64,000 nucleotides of DNA from Anaerolineaceae bacterium UBA5211 (GTDB taxonomy: Bacteria > Chloroflexota > Anaerolineae > Anaerolineales > Anaerolineaceae). A program made the position numbers and the translations under genes. This document shows, piece by piece, positions 27,628-37,064 of the stretch (its first letter is position 1; each line of letters begins with the position of its first letter). The notes beneath the pieces are model-generated. The model was not told where the DNA came from and did not search any database. It saw only the letters and a list, made by a program, of their open reading frames with translations. The DNA is taken from positions 214-64,213 of the forward strand of contig DHVJ01000050.1 in NCBI GenBank assembly GCA_002412595.1, written 5' to 3'.

Positions 27628-28230
27628 ATGAATAAAAATTTCAACAATGTAATTCCGATGGTTGTGGAATCCTCCGGCCGAGGCGAACGCGCTTATGATA
27701 TCTATTCCCTGCTTCTGCGGGAACGGATCATTTTTGTTGGCACGCCCATTGACGATCAGGTTGCCAATGTCGTCGTCGCGCAACTGTTGTATTTGAGCCG
27801 TGAGGACGCCGACCGGGAAATTTCCATGTATATTAACTCACCCGGCGGACAAATCTATTCCGGCCTGGCTATTTTCGATACCATGCGCATGATCCCTAAT
27901 AAGATAAGCACGGTTGCAGTTGGTGTTACCGCTTCATTTGGCACAGTTTTATTGACCGCCGGCACCAAAGGCCATCGCTATGCCCTGCCGCACGCCACCA
28001 TTCACATGCATCAACCGTTGGGTGGTGCTCAAGGCCAGGCTTCCGACATTGAAATTCAGGCCAAGGAAATCCTGAGGCTAAAATCACGTTTGAATGAAAT
28101 TATGTCAGAAAGCACCGGTCAACCATTGGAAGTGATTGAACGGGATACCGAACGCGACTTTTACATGAGCGCCGATCAGGCAGTGGAATACGGGTTGGTG
28201 GATAAAGTATTAACACCACCTGAAAAATAA
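27628..28230 (+). CDS. clpP: ATP-dependent Clp protease proteolytic subunit
   Basis: 200 residues from the ATG at 27628, chosen because AAGGTGA lies 5 nt upstream; an earlier TTG in frame has none. The catalytic triad is Ser103 (TASFGT), His128 (MHQPLGG) and Asp177 (RDTERD). The Ser motif is ASFGT rather than the common ASMGA/ASMAA. It forms the barrel protease partnered by ClpX or ClpC; no clpX is adjacent in this window. Confidence 0.96.
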   Translation: MNKNFNNVIPMVVESSGRGERAYDIYSLLLRERIIFVGTPIDDQVANVVVAQLLYLSREDADREISMYINSPGGQIYSGLAIFDTMRMIPNKISTVAVGVTASFGTVLLTAGTKGHRYALPHATIHMHQPLGGAQGQASDIEIQAKEILRLKSRLNEIMSESTGQPLEVIERDTERDFYMSADQAVEYGLVDKVLTPPEK

Positions 28231-28257
28231 ATAACCACGGTACAAAAATCGAAGTAC

Positions 28258-28289
28258 AGCCGGATGGCCTTTTGGCATCCGGCTTTTTA
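28258..28289 (+). terminator. Rho-independent terminator after clpP
   Basis: AGCCGGATG pairs with CATCCGGCT, followed by T5. Confidence 0.9.
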
Positions 28290-28307
28290 TAGGAATTAGG
28301 AGAGGAT

Positions 28308-29096
28308 ATGCTTCAAATCCAAAAATTGAATGTTAAAGCTGCAATATTGGACATGGACGGCGTATTGTGGCGCTTGACAACCCCTTTGGTGGATCTACCG
28401 GAATTATTCAGACAGTTTGATCAATATAACGTACGGGTTATGTTTGCCACCAACAACGGTACTGCCACCATCGATCAATATGTCATGAAGTTAGCCGGAT
28501 TTGGCGTATCTGTAGAAGCCTGGCAGGTAGTTACTTCAGCCATGGCCACCGGCTATGCCTTGAAGAAAGCTTTTCCCAATGGTGGGCCCATTTACATCAT
28601 GGGCGAAAAAGCGCTGCATGACACCCTCAAAGACTTTGATTTCTATCACGACACGAAGGCCCCCCAGGCAGTTGCTGCCGGATTGGCCCGTAATTTTGAT
28701 TACAACATGATCAAGGACGCCTCTTTGATGATCCAAAAAGGCTTGCCCTTCTATTTCACCAATCCCGATCCCACCTATCCTACCCCGGAGGGTAATATTC
28801 CCGGCGCAGGAACCGTTCTGGCTGCCCTGGAGACCGCTTCAGGCGTAAAAGCACATCTGGCCGGAAAACCGCTGCCATTTCTGTTTGAACTGGGCATGCA
28901 GCGTTTACATACAACCCCGGAGGAAACATTGGTGGTCGGCGATCGGTTGGATACGGATATCCTGGGCGGTCAGGAATCCGGTTGTAAGACTGCTATGGTG
29001 CTGACCGGGATTTCCACCCGAGATGATGCAGAAAAATGGCGGCCCCAGCCTGACCTGATCATAGACAATGTAATGGGATTGTTCCAGGAAGCCTGA
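28308..29096 (+). CDS. HAD-IIA (NagD-like) phosphatase
   Basis: 262 residues. Catalytic motif I is LDMDGVLWR (Asp15, Asp17), motif II is ATNNG, and motifs III/IV are near GKPLPF and VGDRLDTDI. The C2 cap inserted between motifs II and III places it with NagD/PGP-type phosphatases acting on small phosphorylated metabolites. The substrate cannot be told. A paralogue of the same length is encoded at 46307-47095. It is followed after about 20 nt by rlmN. Confidence 0.88.
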   Translation: MLQIQKLNVKAAILDMDGVLWRLTTPLVDLPELFRQFDQYNVRVMFATNNGTATIDQYVMKLAGFGVSVEAWQVVTSAMATGYALKKAFPNGGPIYIMGEKALHDTLKDFDFYHDTKAPQAVAAGLARNFDYNMIKDASLMIQKGLPFYFTNPDPTYPTPEGNIPGAGTVLAALETASGVKAHLAGKPLPFLFELGMQRLHTTPEETLVVGDRLDTDILGGQESGCKTAMVLTGISTRDDAEKWRPQPDLIIDNVMGLFQEA

Positions 29097-29117
29097 TCAA
29101 GTTTAGAATTGGATCTG

Positions 29118-30167
29118 ATGAATAATTTCTTTGATCTGCGATTCGAAGACCTTGAAGACGAACTGCACGGCCTTTCTCAACCAGGATTTCGCGCTAAACA
29201 AATTTGGGAAGGGATCTACCAGCAGTTGCTTTCTTCCTGGCAGGATTTCACCAACCTGCCAAAGGATTTATGCACCTTCCTCGAAGGTCGTTATTCCCTT
29301 GAATCGTTAAACGTCCTGGATGAAACCACTGCGCTTGATCAACAATCCACAAAATATTTATTTACGCTTGCTGATGATAATTTCGTTGAATCTGTTATCC
29401 TGCGAAATAACGACCGCATCACCCTGTGCGTCTCAACCCAATCCGGCTGTCCGGTGGGATGTGTTTTTTGCGCCACCGGAAATTTCGGTTATTACCGCGA
29501 CCTTACCAGCGGCGAAATCGTTGAACAGGTCATCTTGCTGTCCAGGTTGCTTAACAAAGAGGATGAACACATCACCAATATCGTTCTGATGGGAATGGGC
29601 GAACCTTTTTTGAATTATGACGCCACATTGGAAGCAATCAAACGCTTCAATGACAATTCCGGTATGAATATCGGCGCCCGGCGCATCACTATTTCCACCA
29701 TTGGCATCCCCGATAAAATACTTCGATTTGCGCAGGAAGGACTGCAAGTTAATCTGGCCGTTTCATTGCATGCGCCCAATGATGAACTCCGCCGTAAATT
29801 AGTACCGCTGGCTGCCAAGATTAAAATTACAGATCTCATGGAAGTCTGCCGCCAGTATATTAAAATCACTAACCGCCGCGTAACATTCGAGTACGTGCTC
29901 ATCAAGGGCATAAATGACCAGCCTCAGCAAGCTGAACAGTTAGCAGCTTTATTAAACGGCATGTTATGCCACGTCAACCTGATTGGCTTGAACCCCACCG
30001 TGCATTATCCTGGACAACCCCCCAGTAATCAGGCTATGAACGCCTTCGGGCATATCCTGCTTTCTCACCGTATTCCTACTTCCGTTCGCAACAGCCAGGG
30101 TTCCGATATTCAGGCTGCCTGCGGCCAGCTGGCCGGCAAGGTGCGAAAACCAAACAAGGTAAAATAA
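29118..30167 (+). CDS. rlmN: Dual-specificity RNA m2A methyltransferase RlmN
   Basis: 349 residues from the ATG at 29118 (a TTG 9 nt upstream is possible). The radical-SAM cluster motif is QSGCPVGCVFCATG (CxxxCxxC). MGMGEPFLNYD, RRITISTIGIP and SLHAPNDELR follow as in RlmN. The Cys of NSQGSDIQAACGQLA near the end is the second catalytic Cys. The enzyme methylates A2503 of 23S rRNA and A37 of some tRNAs. Confidence 0.95.
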   Translation: MNNFFDLRFEDLEDELHGLSQPGFRAKQIWEGIYQQLLSSWQDFTNLPKDLCTFLEGRYSLESLNVLDETTALDQQSTKYLFTLADDNFVESVILRNNDRITLCVSTQSGCPVGCVFCATGNFGYYRDLTSGEIVEQVILLSRLLNKEDEHITNIVLMGMGEPFLNYDATLEAIKRFNDNSGMNIGARRITISTIGIPDKILRFAQEGLQVNLAVSLHAPNDELRRKLVPLAAKIKITDLMEVCRQYIKITNRRVTFEYVLIKGINDQPQQAEQLAALLNGMLCHVNLIGLNPTVHYPGQPPSNQAMNAFGHILLSHRIPTSVRNSQGSDIQAACGQLAGKVRKPNKVK

Positions 30168-30191
30168 TTTAATATTCTTACTGGAGGAATT

Positions 30192-31260
<1,069 letters not shown>

Positions 31261-31272
<12 letters not shown>

Positions 31273-31301
31273 ATCATTACCGGTTCTTCTTTTATTTTTT
31301 G
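31261..31301 (+). terminator. Rho-independent terminator of prfB
   Basis: AAGAACCGGTAA pairs with TTACCGGTTCTT (12 bp) across the stop codon, then a T-rich tract. Confidence 0.9.
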
Positions 31302-31306
31302 TAAAC

Positions 31307-32275
31307 TCAGTCTAATTTTCTGGCGAGATCAAAGAGATTCATATCAATTTTTTTAGTTTTTCCAACCACGTCCTTTAGGGCCGTTGTATGGAGTTGACCA
31401 TTCACCCAACCGACCAAAACACCGTATTCACCCGTTTCCAGCGCGTCGGTGGCGCCTGCGCCTAAACGGCTGGCCAGGATGCGGTCGGAAGCACTGGGAA
31501 CGCCGCCGCGCTGTACATGGCCCAACACGGTCACCCGCAGCGCGAAACCGATGCGATCCTCATGCTTTTTAAAATATTCCGCTAAACGCGCGGCATTATA
31601 TGTCGCGCCTTCTGCTACCACCACAATCGCGTGAGATTTGCCTTTCTCATAAGCCCGGATAAGGATTTTCGCTATTTCTTCCGGATCTGATTCCACTTCC
31701 GGAATGACCACGGTTTCCGCGCCGCCTGCAATGGCAGCCATCAATGCCAGATAACCGCATTTACGTCCCATAACTTCAATCAGGAAACCTCTTTGATGAG
31801 AGGAGCCGGTTACCTTCAACCGGTCGATCGCTTCCAGGGCAATGTTCAAGGCAGTATCCACACCGATGGTTATGTCAGTCCCTACTAGGTCGTTATCAAT
31901 AGTGGAAGCCACACCCACCACCGGGAAACCCATTTCGTACAATTTAAAAGTCCCGGTCTGGGAACCGTTTCCGCCAATGACAACCAAACCCTCAATATCA
32001 TGTTCGTTTAAAGATCGGATGGCTTTTAGACGGCCACCTTCAGTTTTGAATTCCTCACAGCGTGCGCTGCCTAAGACAGTACCACCGCGTTGAATAATTC
32101 CGCCGACATCGCGCACGCCCAACGGGATCATCTTTCCTTCAATCAATCCCTTGTAACCCTCACGGATACCATATACATCCCAGCCTTTAGCCACACCAGT
32201 CCTGACAACCGCGCGAATTGCCGCGTTCATTCCGGGTGCGTCACCACCGCTGGTTAATACTCCAATTCGTTTCAT
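31307..32275 (-). CDS. pfkA: 6-phosphofructokinase
   Basis: 322 residues from the ATG at 32275, chosen for GGAG 5 nt upstream. GGDAPG (10-15) begins the ATP site. TIDND (125-129) carries the catalytic Asp127, and later MGRKCG and GHVQRGG motifs bind the sugar. Residue 104 is Gly, which marks ATP rather than pyrophosphate use. Residue 103 is Asn (GGNGSQTG) where the E. coli-type enzyme has a Mg-binding Asp. Its gene faces prfB and is divergent from the Ldh-family gene. Confidence 0.92.
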   Translation of the reverse strand: MKRIGVLTSGGDAPGMNAAIRAVVRTGVAKGWDVYGIREGYKGLIEGKMIPLGVRDVGGIIQRGGTVLGSARCEEFKTEGGRLKAIRSLNEHDIEGLVVIGGNGSQTGTFKLYEMGFPVVGVASTIDNDLVGTDITIGVDTALNIALEAIDRLKVTGSSHQRGFLIEVMGRKCGYLALMAAIAGGAETVVIPEVESDPEEIAKILIRAYEKGKSHAIVVVAEGATYNAARLAEYFKKHEDRIGFALRVTVLGHVQRGGVPSASDRILASRLGAGATDALETGEYGVLVGWVNGQLHTTALKDVVGKTKKIDMNLFDLARKLD

Positions 32276-32406
32276 AGACACTCCAAGTCAAAATTCTAAA
32301 AAAATTCTAACATCAATTATCCCACTTATTGTATTTTTCTCATTAGATTATTCAAATGGATGTTAAAATTTCAGTTAAAGGTTTTTTCTCAAGAATGGAG
32401 CCGAAA

Positions 32407-33501
32407 ATGACCAGAATTCAAGTGAATGATTTAAAGAATTTTATGGAAACAGCTTTTATCAAACTAGGAGTATCAGAACAGGATGCTAAGGTTTGTGCCG
32501 AGATCCTGATCACCTCCGATTTACGCGGCATTGAATCTCATGGGGTCGGCCGCCTGCGCATGTATGTAGATCGCATCGGCAAAGGTTTAATTGAAACCGA
32601 CTCGCAGCCTTTGGTCGTGCGGGAATCACCCACCACAGCTGTTATTGATGGTCAACATGGCATTGGCATGGTGATTGCGCACCAATCCATGCAAATGGCC
32701 ATTGATAAGGCCCAGCAGTATGGAATGGGCGCGGTGGCTGTGCGCAATTCGACTCACTTTGGCATAGACGGTTATTATCCCCTGATGGCAATCTCGGCTG
32801 GGATGATTGGTATGAGTTTCACCAACGCGCGCCCCTCTGTGGCGCCCACCTTTGGCGTGCAGCCCATGTTAGGCACCAACCCAATTGCTTTTGGTGCCCC
32901 TACGGATGAAGATTTTCCCTTCCTCTATGACGCCGCTACTTCCATCACCCAGCGTGGCAAAATCGAAGTCCTGCATCGTAAGAATGACCAACCGGCATAT
33001 CCGGATTGGGTCATCGGCTCCAATGGCCAATCGCTGACAAACCCAAGCGAAATTTTAGAAATGCTGGTCAATCAAGAGGCTGCGCTGCTGCCTTTAGGTG
33101 GATCTAAAGAAGAATCCGGTGGTCACAAAGGCTACGACCTTTCCACCATCGTGGAAATCCTGTCTTCCGCTCTGCAATCCGGTGCATATCTATCCGCATT
33201 ATCTGGATTAACAACAGACGGAAAGGAAACCAGATTCAGAGTTGGCCATTTCTTCATGGCCATGAATATTGAAAACTTCCTGCCGTTAGATGAGTTCAAA
33301 CACAATATCGGTGGACTGTTGCGCGAGCTGCGCGCCTCCAGAAAGATGCCCGGCAAAGACCGTATCTACACAGCTGGTGAAAAAGAGTACGAAATCGAAA
33401 AAGAAGTCCGCCAAAACGGGGTCTATATCAATGACAATCTGAAAAAGGACTTGCTGCATGTGAAAGAGACTTTAAACATTGCTGAGCTTTCACTCGATTG
33501 A
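32407..33501 (+). CDS. Ldh-family (type 2 malate/L-lactate/ureidoglycolate) NAD(P)-dependent oxidoreductase
   Basis: 364 residues from the ATG at 32407, chosen because GGAG sits 6 nt upstream; two earlier in-frame ATGs lack such a site. The family hallmark SDLRGIESHGVGRL near residue 40 includes the catalytic His, followed by NSTHFGIDGYYPLMA and GTNPIAFGAPT. Members reduce or oxidise 2-oxo/2-hydroxy acids; which acid this one uses cannot be told. Next is a HAD gene 15 nt downstream, probably co-transcribed. Confidence 0.88.
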   Translation: MTRIQVNDLKNFMETAFIKLGVSEQDAKVCAEILITSDLRGIESHGVGRLRMYVDRIGKGLIETDSQPLVVRESPTTAVIDGQHGIGMVIAHQSMQMAIDKAQQYGMGAVAVRNSTHFGIDGYYPLMAISAGMIGMSFTNARPSVAPTFGVQPMLGTNPIAFGAPTDEDFPFLYDAATSITQRGKIEVLHRKNDQPAYPDWVIGSNGQSLTNPSEILEMLVNQEAALLPLGGSKEESGGHKGYDLSTIVEILSSALQSGAYLSALSGLTTDGKETRFRVGHFFMAMNIENFLPLDEFKHNIGGLLRELRASRKMPGKDRIYTAGEKEYEIEKEVRQNGVYINDNLKKDLLHVKETLNIAELSLD

Positions 33502-33516
33502 CGAACGGCGGATTAT

Positions 33517-34176
33517 ATGACGATTAAAGGTATAGTTTTTGACTTTGATGGGCTGATTATCGATACCGAAACACCCGAATTGAAAGCCTGGCAGGAATTG
33601 TTTGAAAGTTACCAGATCGATTTTCCATTTCAGGATTATTCCCAAAATATCGGTATGGTTTACGATGATTCATCGGCTATCAAGATTCTAGAAGAGCGTC
33701 TGGGTGAGAATTTGGACCAGAATGCGGTATTTCAGGATTTCAAGCGCCGTAAGGTTGCCTTAATTGACGAAGAACCACTTTGCGAAGGCATTTTGGACTA
33801 CCTGCAGACCGCTGAAATTTTGGATTTAAAAATCGGTCTGGCCTCCAGTGCAAAACGGGAATGGGTTGATTATCATATCAAAAGGCAGAACATCGAAAGT
33901 TATTTCGACACCATCTTTACAGTGGAAGATGTCAGTCTGCCCAAACCTGATCCGGAACTTTATGCACTTACCGTGAAGACTCTCGCCCTTCAACCGCAAG
34001 AAGTTATCGCGTTTGAAGACTCCTTCAACGGAGTCCAATCCGCAAAAGCAGCCGGCTTGCATGCAGTGGCCATACCGAATCCGGTCACCAGAGTTTTTGA
34101 CTTTAGTCAGGCCGATTTGATATTAGATAGTTTATCCGATATCACCCTTGCAGATTTGATGGCTAAATTTGAATAA
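33517..34176 (+). CDS. HAD-superfamily phosphatase / beta-phosphoglucomutase-like
   Basis: 219 residues. Motif I DFDGLIIDTE gives Asp9 and Asp11, motif II is ASSAKRE, motif III is KPDPELY and motif IV is FEDSFNGVQSAKAAG. The helical C1 cap lies between motifs I and II. This subfamily includes sugar-phosphate phosphatases and beta-phosphoglucomutase; the substrate is undetermined. It lies directly after the Ldh-family dehydrogenase. Confidence 0.85.
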   Translation: MTIKGIVFDFDGLIIDTETPELKAWQELFESYQIDFPFQDYSQNIGMVYDDSSAIKILEERLGENLDQNAVFQDFKRRKVALIDEEPLCEGILDYLQTAEILDLKIGLASSAKREWVDYHIKRQNIESYFDTIFTVEDVSLPKPDPELYALTVKTLALQPQEVIAFEDSFNGVQSAKAAGLHAVAIPNPVTRVFDFSQADLILDSLSDITLADLMAKFE

Positions 34177-34290
34177 CAAATTTATGACTTTCTGATAACC
34201 AGCTTGCAGACTTTTTAGGTGTTTCTATCAATTAAGGTTTAACTCTTGTAGAATAATACATACATTGAAGCAATCATCTGCCAGGAAAAT

Positions 34291-36513
34291 ATGAATATTG
34301 AAGACTTGTTAAGTATCTTACCGGAAAATTACAGCGTTGTTGATCGTGAGTTGATCAAAAATGCTTATGCCTACGCGGAAGAAGCCCATCGGGGGCAATT
34401 GCGCGCATCCGGCGAACCTTACATCACGCATTGTGTGGCAGTTGCCTACATCCTGGCTGAATTAAAAGTTCCACCGGTTATTATCGCAGCTGCCCTACTG
34501 CATGACACTGTTGAGGATACACCTGTCACGCTGGATGACCTAAAAAACAAATTTGGCGAAGAGATTACCTCACTCGTTGACGGCGTCACCAAATTGACCA
34601 ACTTACCACGTGTGTCTCGTGGGGACAAGAAAGCAGAAGCGAACAAAGATCCCAACGTGGTTTATTCGGAAGAAGAGCAGCTCATTATGGGGGATGCGCT
34701 GGAGAAAAGCCGTAAAAAAGATCTTGCCACAGAAACGCTGCGCAAAACCTTAATGGCTATGGGGGATGATGTCCGCGTTGTGATGATCAAGCTGGCTGAC
34801 CGCCTACACAACATGCGTACGTTGAGCTATATCCCGGAGTCCAAACGCTACCGCATTGCCAAAGAGACTATGGATATCTTTGCACCGTTGGCCAACCGCT
34901 TGGGTATTTGGCAGATCAAATGGGAATTGGAAGATTTGGCTTTCCGTTACACGCAGCCGGAAGAATATAAAGCCGTCGCGGAGAAACTTGCTGATCGGCG
35001 CGTGAACCGTGAAGCTGAAGTAAAAAAGATTATTGTCGAGCTTGAAAAAGTACTCAGTGAAGGCGGCATCAAAGCCGAAATCAGCGGCCGCCCTAAGCAC
35101 ATTTATTCCATCTATCAAAAAATGGTGCAGAAAGACAAATCTTTTGAGATGGTTCGCGATTTACGGGGTGTACGCCTGATTGTGCAGGATATCCCCTCCT
35201 GTTACGCCGCGCTGGGCATCATCCATACCCATTGGCGCCCGATTCCCAACGAATTTGATGACTACATCGCTGCTCCAAAGGATAATTTCTACCAATCTAT
35301 ACACACTTCCGTTATTTACAGCGACGGCAAGCCCCTTGAGGTTCAAATCCGCAGTGAAGCGATGCATCACTCCGCGGAATATGGCATTGCCGCTCACTGG
35401 CTCTACAAAGAAAAAGGCAGCCAGGATGACCATTACCAACAACGCGTTACTTGGCTGCGTAAGCTGATGGAATGGCGCCAGGATGTGGACGACGCACAGG
35501 AATTCGTTGATGGCGTCAAATCGGATGTTTTTGAAGACCGCGCTTATGTTTTCACACCCCGCGGTGATATCATTGACCTCCCCATTGGCTCAACGCCCAT
35601 CGATTTTGCCTACGCTGTCCACACAGAAGTTGGCAACCGCTGTCGCGGCGCCAAGATCAACGGGAAACTGGTCCCGCTGGATTACAAATTAAAAACCGGC
35701 GACCAAGTGGAAATTCTGACTGCCAAGCGCGGTGGTCCTTCGCGCGATTGGTTGAACACCCATTTAGGATTGGTCACCACCCAACGCGCGCGCGCTAAAA
35801 TCCGCCAATGGTTCAAGAAGCAGGACCGCGAGCAAAACCTCTCCCAGGGCCGTGAAATTCTGGATAAGGAATTGAAACGCTTGGGGATTGTTGACCTCGA
35901 CATTGATGACCTAGGTAAATTCTTCGATTTTAAAGGCTCCGACGACCTGTATGTGGCTCTGGGTTGTGGAGATTTGGCCATTGGCAAGATCATCAATCAC
36001 ATCCAGGAAGTCGAAAATGGTGATACCGACCCGCTCTTCACCGTCTCACCGGTAGCGGTTGAGCGTAAGGACAGCGAATCCGTCAATGTCCTGGGGTTGA
36101 AAGGCATCCTCACAAGCTTCGCCAAGTGCTGTAATCCGGCCCCCGGAGATGAGATTGTTGGGTACATCACCCGCGGCCGCGGCGCCACCATTCATCGCAA
36201 AGACTGCCCCAATATCCTGCGTATGAAGGACAAGGAACGCATAGTGAAAGTCAGTTGGGGCGAAGCCAAACGTACCTTCCCAGTTTCCATTATGATCAAA
36301 GCTTACGACCGACAGGGCCTTATGGGCGATATTTCCACCGTGCTGGGCAACGAAGGCATTAATATGCGCGACATCCATATCACCATTTCAAATAATCTGG
36401 CTACCATCAATCTACTGCTCGACATTGGCGACATTGGCCAACTCAGCCGCGTTTTAACCCTGATGGAATCTCTGCCCAATGTCATGGAAGCCTTCCGCAT
36501 AAAACCCGGATAG
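34291..36513 (+). CDS. Bifunctional (p)ppGpp synthetase/hydrolase (RelA/SpoT)
   Basis: 740 residues. The HD hydrolase domain has His47 and the His71-Asp72 pair in ALLHDTVEDT, all intact. The synthetase domain has GRPKHIYSIYQKM, DLRGVRLIV and EFDDYIAAPKDNFYQSIHT. The TGS domain starts at RAYVFTPRGDI, a conserved-cysteine region is in FAKCCNPAPGDEI, and a C-terminal ACT domain ends the protein. It makes and degrades the stringent-response alarmone. Both active sites look complete, so it is probably the main long RSH enzyme of the cell. Confidence 0.95.
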   Translation: MNIEDLLSILPENYSVVDRELIKNAYAYAEEAHRGQLRASGEPYITHCVAVAYILAELKVPPVIIAAALLHDTVEDTPVTLDDLKNKFGEEITSLVDGVTKLTNLPRVSRGDKKAEANKDPNVVYSEEEQLIMGDALEKSRKKDLATETLRKTLMAMGDDVRVVMIKLADRLHNMRTLSYIPESKRYRIAKETMDIFAPLANRLGIWQIKWELEDLAFRYTQPEEYKAVAEKLADRRVNREAEVKKIIVELEKVLSEGGIKAEISGRPKHIYSIYQKMVQKDKSFEMVRDLRGVRLIVQDIPSCYAALGIIHTHWRPIPNEFDDYIAAPKDNFYQSIHTSVIYSDGKPLEVQIRSEAMHHSAEYGIAAHWLYKEKGSQDDHYQQRVTWLRKLMEWRQDVDDAQEFVDGVKSDVFEDRAYVFTPRGDIIDLPIGSTPIDFAYAVHTEVGNRCRGAKINGKLVPLDYKLKTGDQVEILTAKRGGPSRDWLNTHLGLVTTQRARAKIRQWFKKQDREQNLSQGREILDKELKRLGIVDLDIDDLGKFFDFKGSDDLYVALGCGDLAIGKIINHIQEVENGDTDPLFTVSPVAVERKDSESVNVLGLKGILTSFAKCCNPAPGDEIVGYITRGRGATIHRKDCPNILRMKDKERIVKVSWGEAKRTFPVSIMIKAYDRQGLMGDISTVLGNEGINMRDIHITISNNLATINLLLDIGDIGQLSRVLTLMESLPNVMEAFRIKPG

Positions 36514-36692
36514 GCTATTTTTCGACCATTTTATTTTGAAAATTATTCAACTACTAGATTTATGGCGCTAATATATTAATTCAGATCTTCGTCTGAAAAC
36601 AGATATACAACCATCAATAATCCGTTAATCCCCCAGCTTTGGATTGTTGACGGTAATTTAAAGCAAACTAAATTATTTTGTTCTAGCTTACG

Positions 36693-36794
36693 CTATTTTT
36701 TATCTTTTTTTTCTTTCTTTTCCTTTTTATCTTTCTTCTCGCTCTTATCTTTCTTGTGTTTCTTTTCCTTCTCGTCTTTATCTTTCTTAGCCAT
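36693..36794 (-). CDS. Very lysine-rich 33-residue small protein
   Basis: The minus-strand ATG at 36794 has a good ribosome-binding site (AAAGGAGATTTACA before ATG). It opens 33 codons that encode almost only Lys, Asp and Glu, with KKDKDEKEKKHKKDK-like repeats, one His and one Ser. There is no hydrophobic residue apart from the initiator and Ala2. Such a peptide would be disordered and strongly basic, and might bind nucleic acid or a ribosome; this is inference. It lies alone in an AT-rich gap. Confidence 0.65.
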   Translation of the reverse strand: MAKKDKDEKEKKHKKDKSEKKDKKEKKEKKDKK

Positions 36795-36910
36795 TGTAAA
36801 TCTCCTTTTTTCCGTATTTTTTGATAATTTGATTATATTTGATTATATATGAGGTTCTTTTTTTTATAACACTCTATGATTATTAATACTTTGTTAATTT
36901 TTTTATTAAA

Positions 36911-36937
36911 TAAAAAACGCCCCTTTCGGAGCGTTTA
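36911..36937 (-). terminator. Rho-independent terminator after tRNA-Gln
   Basis: On the minus strand AACGCTCC-GAAA-GGGGCGTT is followed by T6. It ends the long cell-shape/gltX/tRNA-Gln transcript. Confidence 0.9.
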
Positions 36938-36939
36938 GG

Positions 36940-37010
36940 CTGGGGGCAAAGGATTCGAACCTCTATATACAGATTCAGAGTCTGCAGTCCTGCCGTTAGA
37001 CGAGCCCCCA
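36940..37010 (-). tRNA. tRNA-Gln (anticodon CTG)
   Basis: On the minus strand acceptor TGGGGGC pairs with GCCCCCA and the discriminator is G. The anticodon stem GCAGA/TCTGT holds loop CTCTGAA (anticodon CTG). The T arm is GAGGTTCGAATCCTT. CCA is not encoded. It is 54 nt downstream of gltX on the same strand. Confidence 0.94.
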
Positions 37011-37064
37011 ATTTGGGTGCGGGCATTATTTTACCACTTTTTTTTTCTCGCACCTATATTAATC

